64,000 nt of DNA from Actinomycetales bacterium. GTDB lineage: Bacteria > Actinomycetota > Actinomycetes > Actinomycetales > Dermatophilaceae. Position 1 is the stretch's first letter; each line of letters starts with the position of its first letter. Under the pieces are notes generated by a model, which was given only the letters and a program-made list of their open reading frames with translations, was not told the DNA's origin and searched no databases. The stretch covers positions 124,001 to 188,000 of the forward strand of contig JADJVX010000011.1 of NCBI GenBank assembly GCA_016710385.1, read 5' to 3'. A program made the position numbers and the translations under genes. Shown here in pieces: positions 18,006 to 27,635 of the stretch.

Positions 18006-18818
18006 ATGAGCGATGACATCGGCGCGGATGTCACCGAAGCCGCCCGCGACATCGGAGGTCACCCCATCGTCGAGAACGGCGCTCGAGTGGGGTATGCCGT
18101 CAACGGCATCGTCCATCTGCTGATCGCGTGGATCGCGATCCAGCTCGCGCTCCAGCCGAGCGCACCCCGCAAAGGCAATGGCCAGGAGGCGGTCGACCAG
18201 TCCGGCGCACTGGCCACCCTCGCCTCCAGTGGGCTGGGCAAGGTCACTCTGCTCGTCGCGGTCGGTGGATTCACCCTGCTCGCGCTCTGGCAGTTCACCG
18301 AGGCGATCGTCCGGCGCAAGACGAGCGTCCGGCTGAAGGCAGCGGCCAAAGGCATCGTCTACCTGAGCCTGGCCTGGAGCGCGTTCGCGTTCGTCCGCGG
18401 GGCCGGTTCCTCGAGCACGGAGCAGACCGTCGACGTCACCGCACAGCTGATGAACCGTCCGCTGGGTCAGATCTTCGTCGCGGTCGTGGGCGCGGCCGTG
18501 CTGGGCATCGGCGCCTACCACGTGCACAAGGGCGCGAAGAGCCGCTTCCTTCGCGACCTGCGCGAGCACCCGGGGCGTTGGGCCGAGTATGCCGGCCGCT
18601 ACGGCTACATCGCCAAGGGCATCGCGCTCATCCTCGTCGCCGTGGTGTTCTTCGTCGCCGCCTGGCGCGGCCGCGCCGACGAGGCCACCGGTCTGGACGG
18701 CGGACTGCGGATTCTGCTCGACCTGCCCTTCGGTCACCTTCCGCTCGTGCTCATCGCCCTCGGCTTCGCCGCGTATGCCGTGTACTCCGCCGCCCGCTCG
18801 AAATACGCCCGCGTGTAG
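18006..18818 (+). CDS. DUF1206 integral membrane protein
   Basis: 270 aa. Three repeats of a two-helix DUF1206 unit are visible, each starting with a G-(Y/I)-x-x-(K/N)-G-I motif (GYAVNGIVHLL, LKAAAKGIVYLSL, RYGYIAKGIALIL). They predict six membrane spans. A strong ribosome site (AGGAGG, 6 bases from the ATG) fixes the start. The function is unknown; members are widespread in actinobacteria. Confidence 0.9.
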   Translation: MSDDIGADVTEAARDIGGHPIVENGARVGYAVNGIVHLLIAWIAIQLALQPSAPRKGNGQEAVDQSGALATLASSGLGKVTLLVAVGGFTLLALWQFTEAIVRRKTSVRLKAAAKGIVYLSLAWSAFAFVRGAGSSSTEQTVDVTAQLMNRPLGQIFVAVVGAAVLGIGAYHVHKGAKSRFLRDLREHPGRWAEYAGRYGYIAKGIALILVAVVFFVAAWRGRADEATGLDGGLRILLDLPFGHLPLVLIALGFAAYAVYSAARSKYARV

Positions 18819-18909
18819 GCCTACCTGCGGGTTCAGCCTGACCGCGGGTTTGGCGGCGGGTCGGAAGGTTTCCGGATGTCTCTCGGGCGGCGGGCCAGCC
18901 GAGACGAGG

Positions 18910-19590
18910 CTAGGCGCGACGGCGCAGGTAGTTCCAGGCCAACAGCGCGCAGCACACGCCGTTGATCATCCCGACGACGACGTCGAGCAGATGGTGCATT
19001 CCTCGGTAGACCCGGGCGTATGCCACGAGGAAGGGGATGATGACGCACGCCACCGTGACGAGCCACCGCAGCCAGGGCGTGCGGATCCGTTGGGCCAGCA
19101 GGGCAAAGGTGAGGTAGAGCGCGAAGGCCGCGCCGGTGTGCCCACTGGGGTAGCTCGACGTCGGCGGCGCCGGGTCGAGGCGCTCCACCTCAGGGCGCGA
19201 CCGGTCCACGAGGTTGGCCGCGATGACGAAGACCGTGGCCTGCAGCGAGATGGCCAGCGCGGGGACCAGGGCCAGCCACCATTGCCTGGTGCGCCACCAC
19301 AGGATGGCGACGGTCACCACGCAGGTGCCGATGATGATTTCGGTGTTGCCGATCGTCGACCACCAGTGGGTCAGCCCGTCCCAGCCTGCTCCGACGGCAG
19401 CGCGCGCGTCGCGGTTGATCTGATCCTCGCCGGGCAGATCGCCAAGCGGACCCTTGATGAGGAAGCCGCCCGCGACGATGAGACACCACAACCCGAACGC
19501 CGGCAGGACGGCCCGGCGCCCCATATCCGCGAGCGCTGCCTTGACCGTGGGCCGACTCTGGTCATCGAGGTAGCGGCTGACGAACGCCAT
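18910..19590 (-). CDS. PAP2 superfamily phosphatase
   Basis: 226 aa with about five membrane spans. The acid phosphatase motifs are in order: NLVDRSRP, SSYPSGHTGAAFAL, and RVYRGMHHLLDVV. Such enzymes dephosphorylate lipid phosphates (phosphatidic acid, undecaprenyl pyrophosphate). The start codon overlaps the preceding PAP2 gene's stop (TGATG), so the two are co-translated as a paralogous pair. Confidence 0.9.
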   Translation of the reverse strand: MAFVSRYLDDQSRPTVKAALADMGRRAVLPAFGLWCLIVAGGFLIKGPLGDLPGEDQINRDARAAVGAGWDGLTHWWSTIGNTEIIIGTCVVTVAILWWRTRQWWLALVPALAISLQATVFVIAANLVDRSRPEVERLDPAPPTSSYPSGHTGAAFALYLTFALLAQRIRTPWLRWLVTVACVIIPFLVAYARVYRGMHHLLDVVVGMINGVCCALLAWNYLRRRA

Positions 19591-20291
19591 CACTGCTCCT
19601 TGAGCTTGTTGGGACCCCAGTCGCGGTACCCGGCATACGAGGCGAGCGCGAGGCCGACCCCGAAGATGATTCCGGCAGTGACGTCTGAGGGATAGTGGAC
19701 CCCGAGAAACACCCGGTCGAGGGCGGTGACGACCATGACGACCCCGGCCCCGACGACCGCGGCGATGCGGCCCCTCCGGCCGAGCAGCGGCCAGCAGAGC
19801 ACCACGAGGATCGTCGAGGCGGCCGCTGCATTGGCCGCATGCCCCGAGGGGAAGCTGTAGCCCGGTGCGTGGGTGATGGCGTCCTCGACCACCGGTCGGG
19901 CCCGCTGGACGAGGTATTTCACGTCGAGGGCGAGGTTCCAGCTGGCCATCATGGTGAGGAAGGCCCACAGCGCCCGAATCGGCAGGCGATGCTGTCGCCA
20001 TACCCACACGCAGACGAGGGTGCCGGCGATGTAGACCCATATGGGTTGCAGCATCTGCTCCCACACCAACAGCGCCTGGGTCAGCCCGGGGCGCTCCCGG
20101 GTGATATCGGTGGCAGCACGGATCATGCTTTCGTCGAAGTGGAGGATCGGCTCCCAGCGCGAGCGCACGAGATAGGCCAGGGCGGCTACCGGGACGGCGG
20201 TCGTGACGGCATACCCTGCGGCTTTGAGCAGCCGGTGCAGCACCCGACGGCGGAGCCGACCGCGGACCCACGGCCGCTCTGGCTCAGCCAA
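19590..20291 (-). CDS. PAP2 superfamily phosphatase (upstream paralogue)
   Basis: About 233 aa with multiple membrane spans. Motifs: KYLVQRARP, YSFPSGHAANAAAA, and RVFLGVHYPSDV. The start is uncertain. TTG 20291 overlaps the end of the lipid-kinase gene and keeps a basic segment (RGRLRRR) before the first helix; GTG 20243 is the alternative. It sits between a diacylglycerol-kinase-like gene and a second PAP2 gene, suggesting a small lipid-phosphate metabolism operon. Confidence 0.82.
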   Translation of the reverse strand: MAEPERPWVRGRLRRRVLHRLLKAAGYAVTTAVPVAALAYLVRSRWEPILHFDESMIRAATDITRERPGLTQALLVWEQMLQPIWVYIAGTLVCVWVWRQHRLPIRALWAFLTMMASWNLALDVKYLVQRARPVVEDAITHAPGYSFPSGHAANAAAASTILVVLCWPLLGRRGRIAAVVGAGVVMVVTALDRVFLGVHYPSDVTAGIIFGVGLALASYAGYRDWGPNKLKEQ

Positions 20292-21186
20292 CCCGCACCA
20301 CGAGCGCGAGCGGCTTGATGCCGCACACCAGGCGGCGGCGGGGTCCGACGGCATCACCGTCGAGCTCGGCCTCGACCGGCCGTGAGGCGAGGATCTCGAC
20401 CCCCTGGGAGGTCCGCCGCTGGAGGCGGGCATGGCCGCGCCGATGGCGGGTGGCGATGTCGACCGCGACCGCGATCCAGCCCACGACACCCTTGGGCGAC
20501 AGCACGATCGTGTCGAGCTTGCCGTCGTCGACCGCAGCGTCCGGCATGAGGTCGACGCCACCGGTGAGGGTGCCGCAGTTGCCGACGACGACGGTTTTCG
20601 CGTGCTGACGGATCGGGCGGCCCTCGCCCGCGGTGACCCGCACCCCGAAGCCGGGTCGGGTCAGCGCCTTCGCGCCGGAGATGAGGTATGCCGGCCAGCC
20701 GAGCAGCCCCTTGACCTTCTCGTTGGCGTTGGCCATCGTCTCGGCGTCCAGGCCCATTCCGGCCATGACGAGGAAGACTTGCTCCTCGTCGTTGTCGCAG
20801 CGGAGCGTGCCGACGTCGACGCGCCGGTCCTGGCCGGTGATGACGACCTCGAGTGCGGCGTCGAGGTCGTCCACCGGAAGTTCGAGATTGCGGGCCAAGA
20901 GGTTGCCCGTGCCGCCGGGGAGCAGGCCCAGGGGGGTGTCGGTGTCGACCAGCGCGCTCGCGACCGCCCGGACCGTGCCGTCGCCGCCGAGCGGACAGAC
21001 GATGCCGGCACCCTCCTGGACCGCCTGGCGGGCCTGGCCGGTGCCGGGATCGTCTTCGGTCGTCTCATACCACCGGGCGTCCGGCCAGCCGTGCCGCTGA
21101 CACGCGGCCGCCACCGTGGCCTTGACTTCGTCGAGTTCGTCGAACTTGGTGGGATTGACGACGACCGCCAGCTGCAGGGGACTCAT
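20284..21186 (-). CDS. Diacylglycerol/sphingosine kinase family lipid kinase
   Basis: 300 aa. The DAGK catalytic domain is clear: VVVNPTKF at the start, the nucleotide-binding CPLGGDGTVRAVA, and LLPGGTGNLLARNL. A C-terminal beta-sandwich (VEAELDGDAVG) completes the YegS/DgkB fold. It transfers phosphate from ATP to diacylglycerol or a related lipid. It heads the minus-strand operon with the two PAP2 phosphatases, so kinase and phosphatase would act on the same lipid class (inference). Confidence 0.92.
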   Translation of the reverse strand: MSPLQLAVVVNPTKFDELDEVKATVAAACQRHGWPDARWYETTEDDPGTGQARQAVQEGAGIVCPLGGDGTVRAVASALVDTDTPLGLLPGGTGNLLARNLELPVDDLDAALEVVITGQDRRVDVGTLRCDNDEEQVFLVMAGMGLDAETMANANEKVKGLLGWPAYLISGAKALTRPGFGVRVTAGEGRPIRQHAKTVVVGNCGTLTGGVDLMPDAAVDDGKLDTIVLSPKGVVGWIAVAVDIATRHRRGHARLQRRTSQGVEILASRPVEAELDGDAVGPRRRLVCGIKPLALVVRVG

Positions 21187-21345
21187 GCCCGGACGGTACC
21201 CCGTCGGCGGGTGTGTGAGCCCACCTGAGACCGGGCGCGGCGGCATCGAGTGGTCTGGCCGCACGGCATACCGGCCTGCCGCGGAGCAGCCGCGGGGGAC
21301 CTAAGCCCATAGCGCGTGAGGTGAGGGGGTTCTTAGCCTGAGGAA

Positions 21346-22683
21346 ATGGCCGACTACGACCAGCTTTGGCCGGAGCCGCTCCGGAGACAGCCTGACGGCA
21401 CCGTCAAGCAGATCAACCCCTTCTCGGGGACCTCGGTCTGGACGGTGCCAGGGCGAGGAAACCGCCCGCTGCGCCCCGACGGGCCCCCACCCGCGCCCAT
21501 CGACCACTCGCTGGCGGGACGGCATTGCGCCTTCTGTGAGGGGCGCTATCTCGACACCCCGCCGGAGAAGGCTCGCCTGGTGCGCGACCCCGACGGTTGG
21601 CACCTGCTCAAGGGGCGCACCCTGGAGCGGCTGCACGAAACGGTGGCGGAGTTCCGGCGGATTCCGAATCTCTTCGAGATCGTCACCTACGACTACTGGC
21701 GACTCAACTACGGCTATGCGCCCGACCGGCATGCGTGGAAACGGCACGACCGCTACCTCGGCAGCGACGCGGGCCGCGACCACGTCGAGGCACTCGCGCG
21801 GATCCGGGCGCTCGCGTCGGGGATGAGCGACGGCGAGTGGTTCGGCATGTCGCCCGAACGCAAGGCCGAGGCCGTGATGGCCCTCTTCGCCGGCACCCAC
21901 GACGTCATCGTCGCCCGTCGCCACTATGTCGACGGGGCCACCCAGACCGACCATCTCGCCTCCTCCGGCACCCTCACCCCCGAGGAGCACGACCAGTACA
22001 TCGGCTTCACCGTCGACGCGCTCAGCTCGCTCTACAGCAGCAATCGCTACGCGCGGTTCGTCGCCGTCTTCCAGAACTGGCTGCGGCCGGCCGGTGCGTC
22101 GTTCGACCATTTGCACAAGCAATTGGTGGCCGTCGACGAGCGCAGTGTGCACACCGAACAGGAGTTACGCCGGCTGCGCGCCAACCTCAATCTCTACAAC
22201 GAGTATGCCGTCGATTACGCCGCGCGGCAGAACCTCGTCTTCGCCGAAAATGAGTATGCCGTCGCATTCGCGGGATTCGGCCACCGTTATCCGTCCCTGG
22301 AGATCTACAGCAAGAGTCAGCGCTGCCGGCCCTGGGAGCACAGTCGGGATGAGCTGCGCGGGATGTCCGACCTGCTGCACGCCTGCCACGCTGCCACCGG
22401 TGCGGAGGTGGCCACCAACGAGGAGTGGCACTACCAGCCGCCGGACGTCGACCTCCCGATGCCGTGGCGGATCGTGCTCAAATGGCGGGTCTCCACCCTC
22501 GCGGGCTTTGAGGGCGGCACCAAGATCTACCTCAACACCATCGATCCCTGGTCCCTGCGTGACCGCGTGGTCCGCGCGCTCTACCCACTGCGGGAGCAGG
22601 GCCGGATCGCTGGTTCGATCCGGTTGGCCACCGAGTGCCAGTGCCGACCCAACTCGTTGCGATACAACCCGATGGTGCGCTGA
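21346..22683 (+). CDS. DUF4921 family protein (GalT/HIT-like)
   Basis: 445 aa. Related to galactose-1-phosphate uridylyltransferases of the HIT superfamily: CAFCEGR is a metal-binding pair, and FDHLHKQLVAV supplies a HxH-type catalytic region. GalT proper has HPHxQ; here HLHKQ suggests a different nucleotidyl transfer. The start follows TAGCCT by 6 bases, a leaderless-type layout. It is divergent from the lipid kinase. The substrate is unknown. Confidence 0.8.
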   Translation: MADYDQLWPEPLRRQPDGTVKQINPFSGTSVWTVPGRGNRPLRPDGPPPAPIDHSLAGRHCAFCEGRYLDTPPEKARLVRDPDGWHLLKGRTLERLHETVAEFRRIPNLFEIVTYDYWRLNYGYAPDRHAWKRHDRYLGSDAGRDHVEALARIRALASGMSDGEWFGMSPERKAEAVMALFAGTHDVIVARRHYVDGATQTDHLASSGTLTPEEHDQYIGFTVDALSSLYSSNRYARFVAVFQNWLRPAGASFDHLHKQLVAVDERSVHTEQELRRLRANLNLYNEYAVDYAARQNLVFAENEYAVAFAGFGHRYPSLEIYSKSQRCRPWEHSRDELRGMSDLLHACHAATGAEVATNEEWHYQPPDVDLPMPWRIVLKWRVSTLAGFEGGTKIYLNTIDPWSLRDRVVRALYPLREQGRIAGSIRLATECQCRPNSLRYNPMVR

Positions 22684-22704
22684 ACGGCGCCGGAGAGGTC
22701 GTTC

Positions 22705-22721
22705 GTTACCAAATTGTGACC
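22705..22721 (+). promoter_or_regulatory. Candidate MtrA-type direct repeat upstream of the NlpC/P60 gene
   Basis: GTTACC (22705-22710), AAATT, GTGACC (22716-22721): two copies of GTKACC one helical turn apart. MtrA in mycobacteria, corynebacteria and streptomycetes binds GTNAC-type direct repeats before cell-wall hydrolase genes. The site is about 220 bases from the start codon, in an AT-richer spacer (22684-22941) with a GTCAC-GCAA-GTGAC hairpin and no clear promoter that I can pick. I see no c-di-AMP riboswitch core. Confidence 0.35.
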
Positions 22722-22941
22722 TTGCCCGAACGAGTGATCGAGAGCCTGGCAGCGACCTGCTGAAAAACATCGGTGTCATTCTTCAAACAACAACGGTGTA
22801 ATTAACGCTCATCTCGTCACGCAAGTGACCGCTGTTTCCAATGTGACGAAACAGTTCTAATGTCGTGCCGGACCCTGCGGGACGGGTCTGCCGGACGGCA
22901 TCGTCGTTGCCGGCTGGGAGCTGGCGACGAAAGGGCATCGC

Positions 22942-24393
22942 GTGCGCACCGTGAGGACTCCGGGGTTCCGGGCTGCACGGCATACGCTGCCTCATCCCGC
23001 GCGGCGGGTGCTCGGAGCCGCCCTGGCTCTGGCCCTCCTGGGCACCGGGATTCCCGCGGCGATCGCCGAGCCGGACCCCACGACGATCCCCAGCGCGGAG
23101 CGGGTGGCGGGCGCCAAGGCTGCCGCCGGTGACGCGGCCGCAGCAGTCGCCGCGCTCGACGCTCAGCTGGCTGCCGCCCGCGCCTCGCTCGAAGATGCCC
23201 AGGACCGGGTCGGTGTGGCCGCCGAGGCCTACAGCGCCGCCCAGGATGCCGCCGATCTCACCGCCGCCGACAGCGCCGAGGCAGCCGCCAAGGCCAGCCG
23301 TGCGCAGCAGGAGTCCGAGGCCGCTGATCTTGCCCTGTCTCGGTATGCCGCCGAGGTCTTCCAGGGCGGGTCCGGGCTGGGGCAGCTCGATCTCTACTTC
23401 GGCGGTGGGCCGGGAGAGGCGCTTGATCGCGCCGCCGGCCTCCAGGTCGTCGGTGAGGAGCGGGCCCGGGTGCTGGCCGAGGCCAAGCGCGCCCGAGCCA
23501 CCTTCGCCGTGCTGCAGGGAGAGGCTGAGGCGGCCGCAACGCTCGCGGCGGCGGCAGCCCAGCGGGCCCAGACGACGATGGCCGAGGCGCAACAAGCCGC
23601 ATCCGACGCGGACTCTGCTGCGCGCGCGGTCGCGGCCCAGCAGGCGGCGGGTTTGGCCCAGCTCGCGGCCCTGCGCAACACCTCCATCGACCTGGAACGT
23701 CAGCGTCAGGAGGGCTTGGCCGCCATCGAGCGAGCCCGGATCGAGGCGGAGAACCGTCGGAAAGCGCAGGAGCGGGCTCGGGCGGAGGCGGCCCGGCAAG
23801 CCGAGCTCGTCCGGCAGGAGGCCGCGCGGGTCGAGGCTGCGCGCCGGGAGGCCGCGCGCCTGGAGTTGGCGCGCCAGGAGGCCGCCAGGAAGGCGGCCCA
23901 GAACTCGGGCGCCACGTCGGGAACGACGTCTGGAACGTCCGGATCGACGAAGACCGGCTCGACGGGCACGGGCAGCTCTAGCAGCGCGGGCAGCTCTAGC
24001 AGCACCGGCACTTCCGGTGCGACTGCGGGAACCTCCGCAGCGGCGGCGGCCGTCGCCTTCGCCAAGGACCAACTCGGCGAGCCCTACGTCTGGGCGGCCA
24101 CCGGGCCCGGCTCATGGGACTGCTCGGGGCTGACGATGAAGTCGTGGCTCTCGGCAGGGGAACGTTTGCCCCGCACCGCGCAGTCGCAGTACGACGCGAC
24201 GACCCACATTGCGATCGCCGACCTCCGGCCGGGTGACCTGGTCTTCTACGGCACGACGAGCTCGAGCATTTACCACGTGGGCATGTATGTGGGGAACGGG
24301 ACGATGATCCACGCCCCCCGCACCGGCGACGTCGTGAAATATTCCTCGATCTACTACATGCGAGACTTGTTGCCCTACGGCGGCCGCGTCTAA
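22942..24393 (+). CDS. Secreted NlpC/P60 peptidoglycan endopeptidase with coiled coil (RipA-like)
   Basis: 483 aa. A signal peptide (hydrophobic LGAALALALLGTG, cleavage near AIAEP) is followed by a long Ala/Glu/Gln-rich coiled coil (residues about 50-310). A Ser/Gly/Thr linker comes next (about 322-365). The C-terminal NlpC/P60 domain has the catalytic Cys in SWDCSGLTM, His in YHVGMYVG and a third polar residue in MIHAPRTG. It cleaves peptide stems during division, as RipA does in mycobacteria. GTG 22942 gives a correct signal peptide. Confidence 0.93.
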   Translation: MRTVRTPGFRAARHTLPHPARRVLGAALALALLGTGIPAAIAEPDPTTIPSAERVAGAKAAAGDAAAAVAALDAQLAAARASLEDAQDRVGVAAEAYSAAQDAADLTAADSAEAAAKASRAQQESEAADLALSRYAAEVFQGGSGLGQLDLYFGGGPGEALDRAAGLQVVGEERARVLAEAKRARATFAVLQGEAEAAATLAAAAAQRAQTTMAEAQQAASDADSAARAVAAQQAAGLAQLAALRNTSIDLERQRQEGLAAIERARIEAENRRKAQERARAEAARQAELVRQEAARVEAARREAARLELARQEAARKAAQNSGATSGTTSGTSGSTKTGSTGTGSSSSAGSSSSTGTSGATAGTSAAAAAVAFAKDQLGEPYVWAATGPGSWDCSGLTMKSWLSAGERLPRTAQSQYDATTHIAIADLRPGDLVFYGTTSSSIYHVGMYVGNGTMIHAPRTGDVVKYSSIYYMRDLLPYGGRV

Positions 24394-24407
24394 GCCGCAC
24401 GACTCAC

Positions 24408-24440
24408 GCCGCACGACTCACCGCGAGCAAGCCGTGCGGC
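24408..24440. terminator. Hairpin between convergent NlpC/P60 and ppa genes
   Basis: GCCGCACG (24408-24415) pairs with CGTGCGGC (24433-24440). The left arm lies in a 14-base direct repeat (GCCGCACGACTCAC, twice at 24394-24421). No T-run; likely a bidirectional terminator. Confidence 0.5.
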
Positions 24441-24448
24441 CGGTGACC

Positions 24449-24967
24449 TCAGTGCTGGCCGGAGCTCCACCGCGCGGTGGTGTGGCCCTCGCGCTTGGCC
24501 CGCTCGATCGCCTCGATGATGACTCGCTCGGCGACGGCTCGGCCGAACCATCGCGAGCTGTCGACGCTCTTCTCGGGCTCGAGGTCCTTGTAGGTGTTGA
24601 AGAAGTGCCCGATCTCCGCGGTCTTGAACTTGTCGATCTGGTCGAACTCGGTGATGTGCGCCTGGCGCGGGTCACCGGCAGGGATGCAGAGGATCTTGTC
24701 GTCGCCGCCGGCCTCGTCGGTCATCTGGAAGACACCGACCGGGCGGCAGCGCACGACGCAGCCGGGGAAAGTGGGCTCGTCGAGGATGACGATGGCATCC
24801 AGCGGATCGCCGTCCTCACCCAGGGTGTCCTCGACATAGCCGTAGTCGCCGGGGTAGCTCATCGACGTGAAGAGCAAGCGGTCCAGCCGGATGCGTCCGG
24901 TGACGTGATCCACCTCGTACTTGTTGCGGTGTCCCTTGGGGATCTCGATGGTGACGTCGAACTCCAC
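24449..24967 (-). CDS. ppa: Inorganic diphosphatase
   Basis: 172 aa, typical for family I soluble pyrophosphatase. It hydrolyses PPi to phosphate and pulls biosynthetic reactions forward. The signature EVDHVTGRIRLDR, the YPGDYGYVEDTLGEDGDPLDAIV metal-binding block and EIGHFFNTYKDLEP are present. It is divergent from dacB, as in other actinobacteria. Confidence 0.97.
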   Translation of the reverse strand: MEFDVTIEIPKGHRNKYEVDHVTGRIRLDRLLFTSMSYPGDYGYVEDTLGEDGDPLDAIVILDEPTFPGCVVRCRPVGVFQMTDEAGGDDKILCIPAGDPRQAHITEFDQIDKFKTAEIGHFFNTYKDLEPEKSVDSSRWFGRAVAERVIIEAIERAKREGHTTARWSSGQH

Positions 24968-25062
24968 GTCTACCCCTCCGTCTGATCGGTCGAACCTGGC
25001 CGGACGAGCCGGTGACCTACGCTCTGTGACGAAGGTCCAGGTCCAACTTTAGGGGGTCGAGA

Positions 25063-26565
25063 GTGCGCCGTTCGGTCCGTGCCGCGCTCGGCGTGACCCT
25101 CATCGCATCGTCGCTGGTGGGCTATCTCGCGCTCGACGTCTTCGACCAGGTGCCCGGGGTGCTCACCTGGGTGCCCGAGCCCACCGCGCCGGTCGCGAAG
25201 CCATCCGCCACCCCCCACGTCTCGGTGCCGATCCCTACCCCCACGACCGGTATGCCGTTGCGCCCGGCAGGTGCCGACGCCCCGGCCCCGACGGCCGCGG
25301 GGTTGAGCGCCGCCCTCAACCCGGTGCTGTCTGCCGGTGCTCTCGGCCCCGACCCGGCCGTGATCGTCCGGGACGCGGTGAACGGCGCGCACCTCGTCGA
25401 CCTCCGGGCCGACAGCCCGCGTGCCCCCGCGTCGACCCTCAAACTGCTCGCGGCGGTCGGTGTGCTGCGGGGGCTCGGCCCGGCAACGACGCTGCAGACC
25501 CGGGTGATCGCCGGAGTCACCCGCGACCGGATCCTCCTCGTGCCTGGCGGCGACTCCCTGTTGGAACCCGGTGTGGGGCGGCCCGACGAGGTCGCCGGGC
25601 ATGCCGGCCTGACCGATCTGGCCAGTCGCACCGCCACCGCGCTCAAGGCTGCGGGAGTCCCGGCCGTAACGCTGGCGGTGGACCGTTCGTATGCCGAGGG
25701 GCCCAGCAGCGCGCCGACCTGGCCCGCGAGCTTCCTGGCCACCGGGATCACCGGACCGGTCGCGATGGCGGGCCTGTCCACACAGCGGGCCATCCCCGGT
25801 CGCCCAGGCCCCGCCGATCCGGTCGGTGAGGTGCTGTCGGCCTTCGCCGCCAGGCTCCGTGAGCAGGGAGTGGCCGTCACCCTGGCGCCGCAGCCGCTGC
25901 CCGCCGAGACCGGGCTCGCCCCTCGACGACACCCGCGCGCCATCGCCGTCGACCACGACCGGCGGACCGGCCGCGGGGACCACTCTGGCCTCGGTGAGCT
26001 CGGCGCCAGTTCTCGACCAGCTCGTCCTCGCGCTGCAAGAGAGCGACAACGGTCTCACCGAAACCCTGGCCCGCGTGGCGGCCTTCCGGGCCACGGGCGC
26101 GCGGGATTTCGCTGGCGTCGCGGCATACCTCATCTCGCAAGCCCAAGCGCTGGGACTGGACGTCACCGGCACGACCCTCTTCGACGCATCGGGACTGACC
26201 CGCGACAATCGGTTGCCGGCCCGACTGCTCGGTGACGTGCTCATGCTCGCCGGGTCGGGCTCCGTGCCGGGTCTGGCCGACGCGATCCGGCAACTGCCGG
26301 TGGCCGCGCTATCGGGCACCCTCGCCGATCGCTTCGGTGACCCGCGCACGCAGGCCGGCGTCGGGGTTGTCCGAGCCAAGACCGGCACCCTCACCGGAGT
26401 CGGAACACTGGCCGGCACGGTCGTGACCGCCGAGGGCCGTCCGTTGGTGTTCGTCGTGCTCGCGGGGCCCCGCAAGGAACGCCAGAGTCCCGGCTGGCGT
26501 TGGACCAACTCGCAGCAGTGCTCGCAACGTGCGGGTGCCGCCCAGCCGCAGGAGGCACCCCGTGA
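25063..26565 (+). CDS. dacB: D-alanyl-D-alanine carboxypeptidase/endopeptidase (PBP4/DacB type), two frameshifts
   Basis: The intact form would be about 500 aa. The N-terminus has a membrane/signal segment; the serine motif ASTLKLL (SxxK) lies near residue 125. The frame changes at the C4 run 25919-25922 (one C too many) and back at GGGGCCCC 26464-26471 (one G too few). The middle frame carries SDNGLTE (SxN) and AKTGTLTG (KTG), and the final frame ends ALDQLAAVLATCGC. The restored stop overlaps the next GTG by four bases, strong support for these corrections. Compensating single-base errors at homopolymers suggest sequencing error. Confidence 0.88.
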
Positions 26566-27626
26566 CCGACCAGCCCTTCACCATCGATTGGGAGTTCGCG
26601 CAGGCGACCGCCGCGCGGCTGGCCGGTCCCGGTCCGAAGGTCACCGGCACCCAGGCCATGGACGCAGTGGCCGGACTGCGGGCCGCAGCCGCTGCCGCGC
26701 ACGACCCGGTCGCCCAGACCTCCCGGCTGCACTCACCCCCGGGATCGGCCCCCGTCCTGGTCGTCGACCGGGCCGGTTGGAGCCAGGCCAACCTTGGCTC
26801 GATGCGCGCGCTGATGGACCCCGTCGTCGCCAAGATCCAGTCGAGCATCTCGGCCAAGATGACCACAGCGCCCTCACCCGGGGTCGCGGCCGTCGGCGGC
26901 AAGGTGGCGGGGGCCGAAGTCGGCGCATTGCTGGCCTTCCTGGCCGGCAAGGTGCTCGGGCAATACGACCTGGCTCCCGAGGGCACCCCGAGGCTTCTGC
27001 TCGTTGCCCCGAATATCGTTGCGGCAGAGCGGGAAATGGATGTCGACCCGCGTGACTTCCGGCTTTGGGTCGCCATGCACGAAGAGACCCACCGGGTGCA
27101 GTTCACCGCCGTGCCGTGGTTGCGCGACCACATGATCGAGACGACCCGCACGCTCGCCGTCGATCTCGCGCCGACCCCGCAAGAGCTCACCGAGCGGCTC
27201 ACCCAACTGGCTACCAAGCTCCCGCAGGCCTTCCAGAGCGGCAGCAACGGCCTGGCCGAGATCTTCCTCACCGACGAGCAGCGCGCCCGGGTGGCCGAGA
27301 TCACGGCGATCATGTCGCTGCTCGAGGGCCACGCCGACGTGGTCATGGACGATGTCGGCCCCTCGATCATTCCGTCGGTCGCCCACATCCGCGCCAAGTT
27401 CACCGACCGGCGCGCGGGCTTGAGCCAGTTCGACCGATTGTTGCGGCGTCTGCTCGGCCTGGAGGCCAAGTTGCGGCAATACGCCGACGGGGCGGTCTTC
27501 GTGCGCGCCGTGACGGCCACGGTCGGCATCGATGGCTTCAACGCCGTGTGGACCTCGCCCGAGACGCTGCCGACCGCTGCCGAGATGGCCGACCCCGCCG
27601 CGTGGGTCGCGCGCGTCCACGGCTGA
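26562..27626 (+). CDS. Zinc-dependent metalloprotease-like protein (DUF2342)
   Basis: 354 aa. Zincin-like family, often annotated as coenzyme F420 biosynthesis-associated protein without proof. The zinc motif is AMHEETHRVQF (HExxH, near residue 172); the downstream LLEGHADVVMDDVG segment may supply further ligands. GTG 26562 overlaps the restored dacB stop. The order dacB-DUF2342-tilS-hpt equals that of M. tuberculosis Rv3627c-Rv3624c. Confidence 0.88.
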   Translation: MTDQPFTIDWEFAQATAARLAGPGPKVTGTQAMDAVAGLRAAAAAAHDPVAQTSRLHSPPGSAPVLVVDRAGWSQANLGSMRALMDPVVAKIQSSISAKMTTAPSPGVAAVGGKVAGAEVGALLAFLAGKVLGQYDLAPEGTPRLLLVAPNIVAAEREMDVDPRDFRLWVAMHEETHRVQFTAVPWLRDHMIETTRTLAVDLAPTPQELTERLTQLATKLPQAFQSGSNGLAEIFLTDEQRARVAEITAIMSLLEGHADVVMDDVGPSIIPSVAHIRAKFTDRRAGLSQFDRLLRRLLGLEAKLRQYADGAVFVRAVTATVGIDGFNAVWTSPETLPTAAEMADPAAWVARVHG

Positions 27627-27635
27627 GTCGCGCCT

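Noticed and set aside
22684..22941. c-di-AMP (ydaO) riboswitch before the NlpC/P60 gene
   Set aside because: I looked for the conserved GGGGGA-type core and flanking helices and did not find them.
24394..24421. 14-base direct repeat as a possible attachment site
   Set aside because: The copies are immediately adjacent and there is no integrase; simple duplication next to a terminator is more likely.
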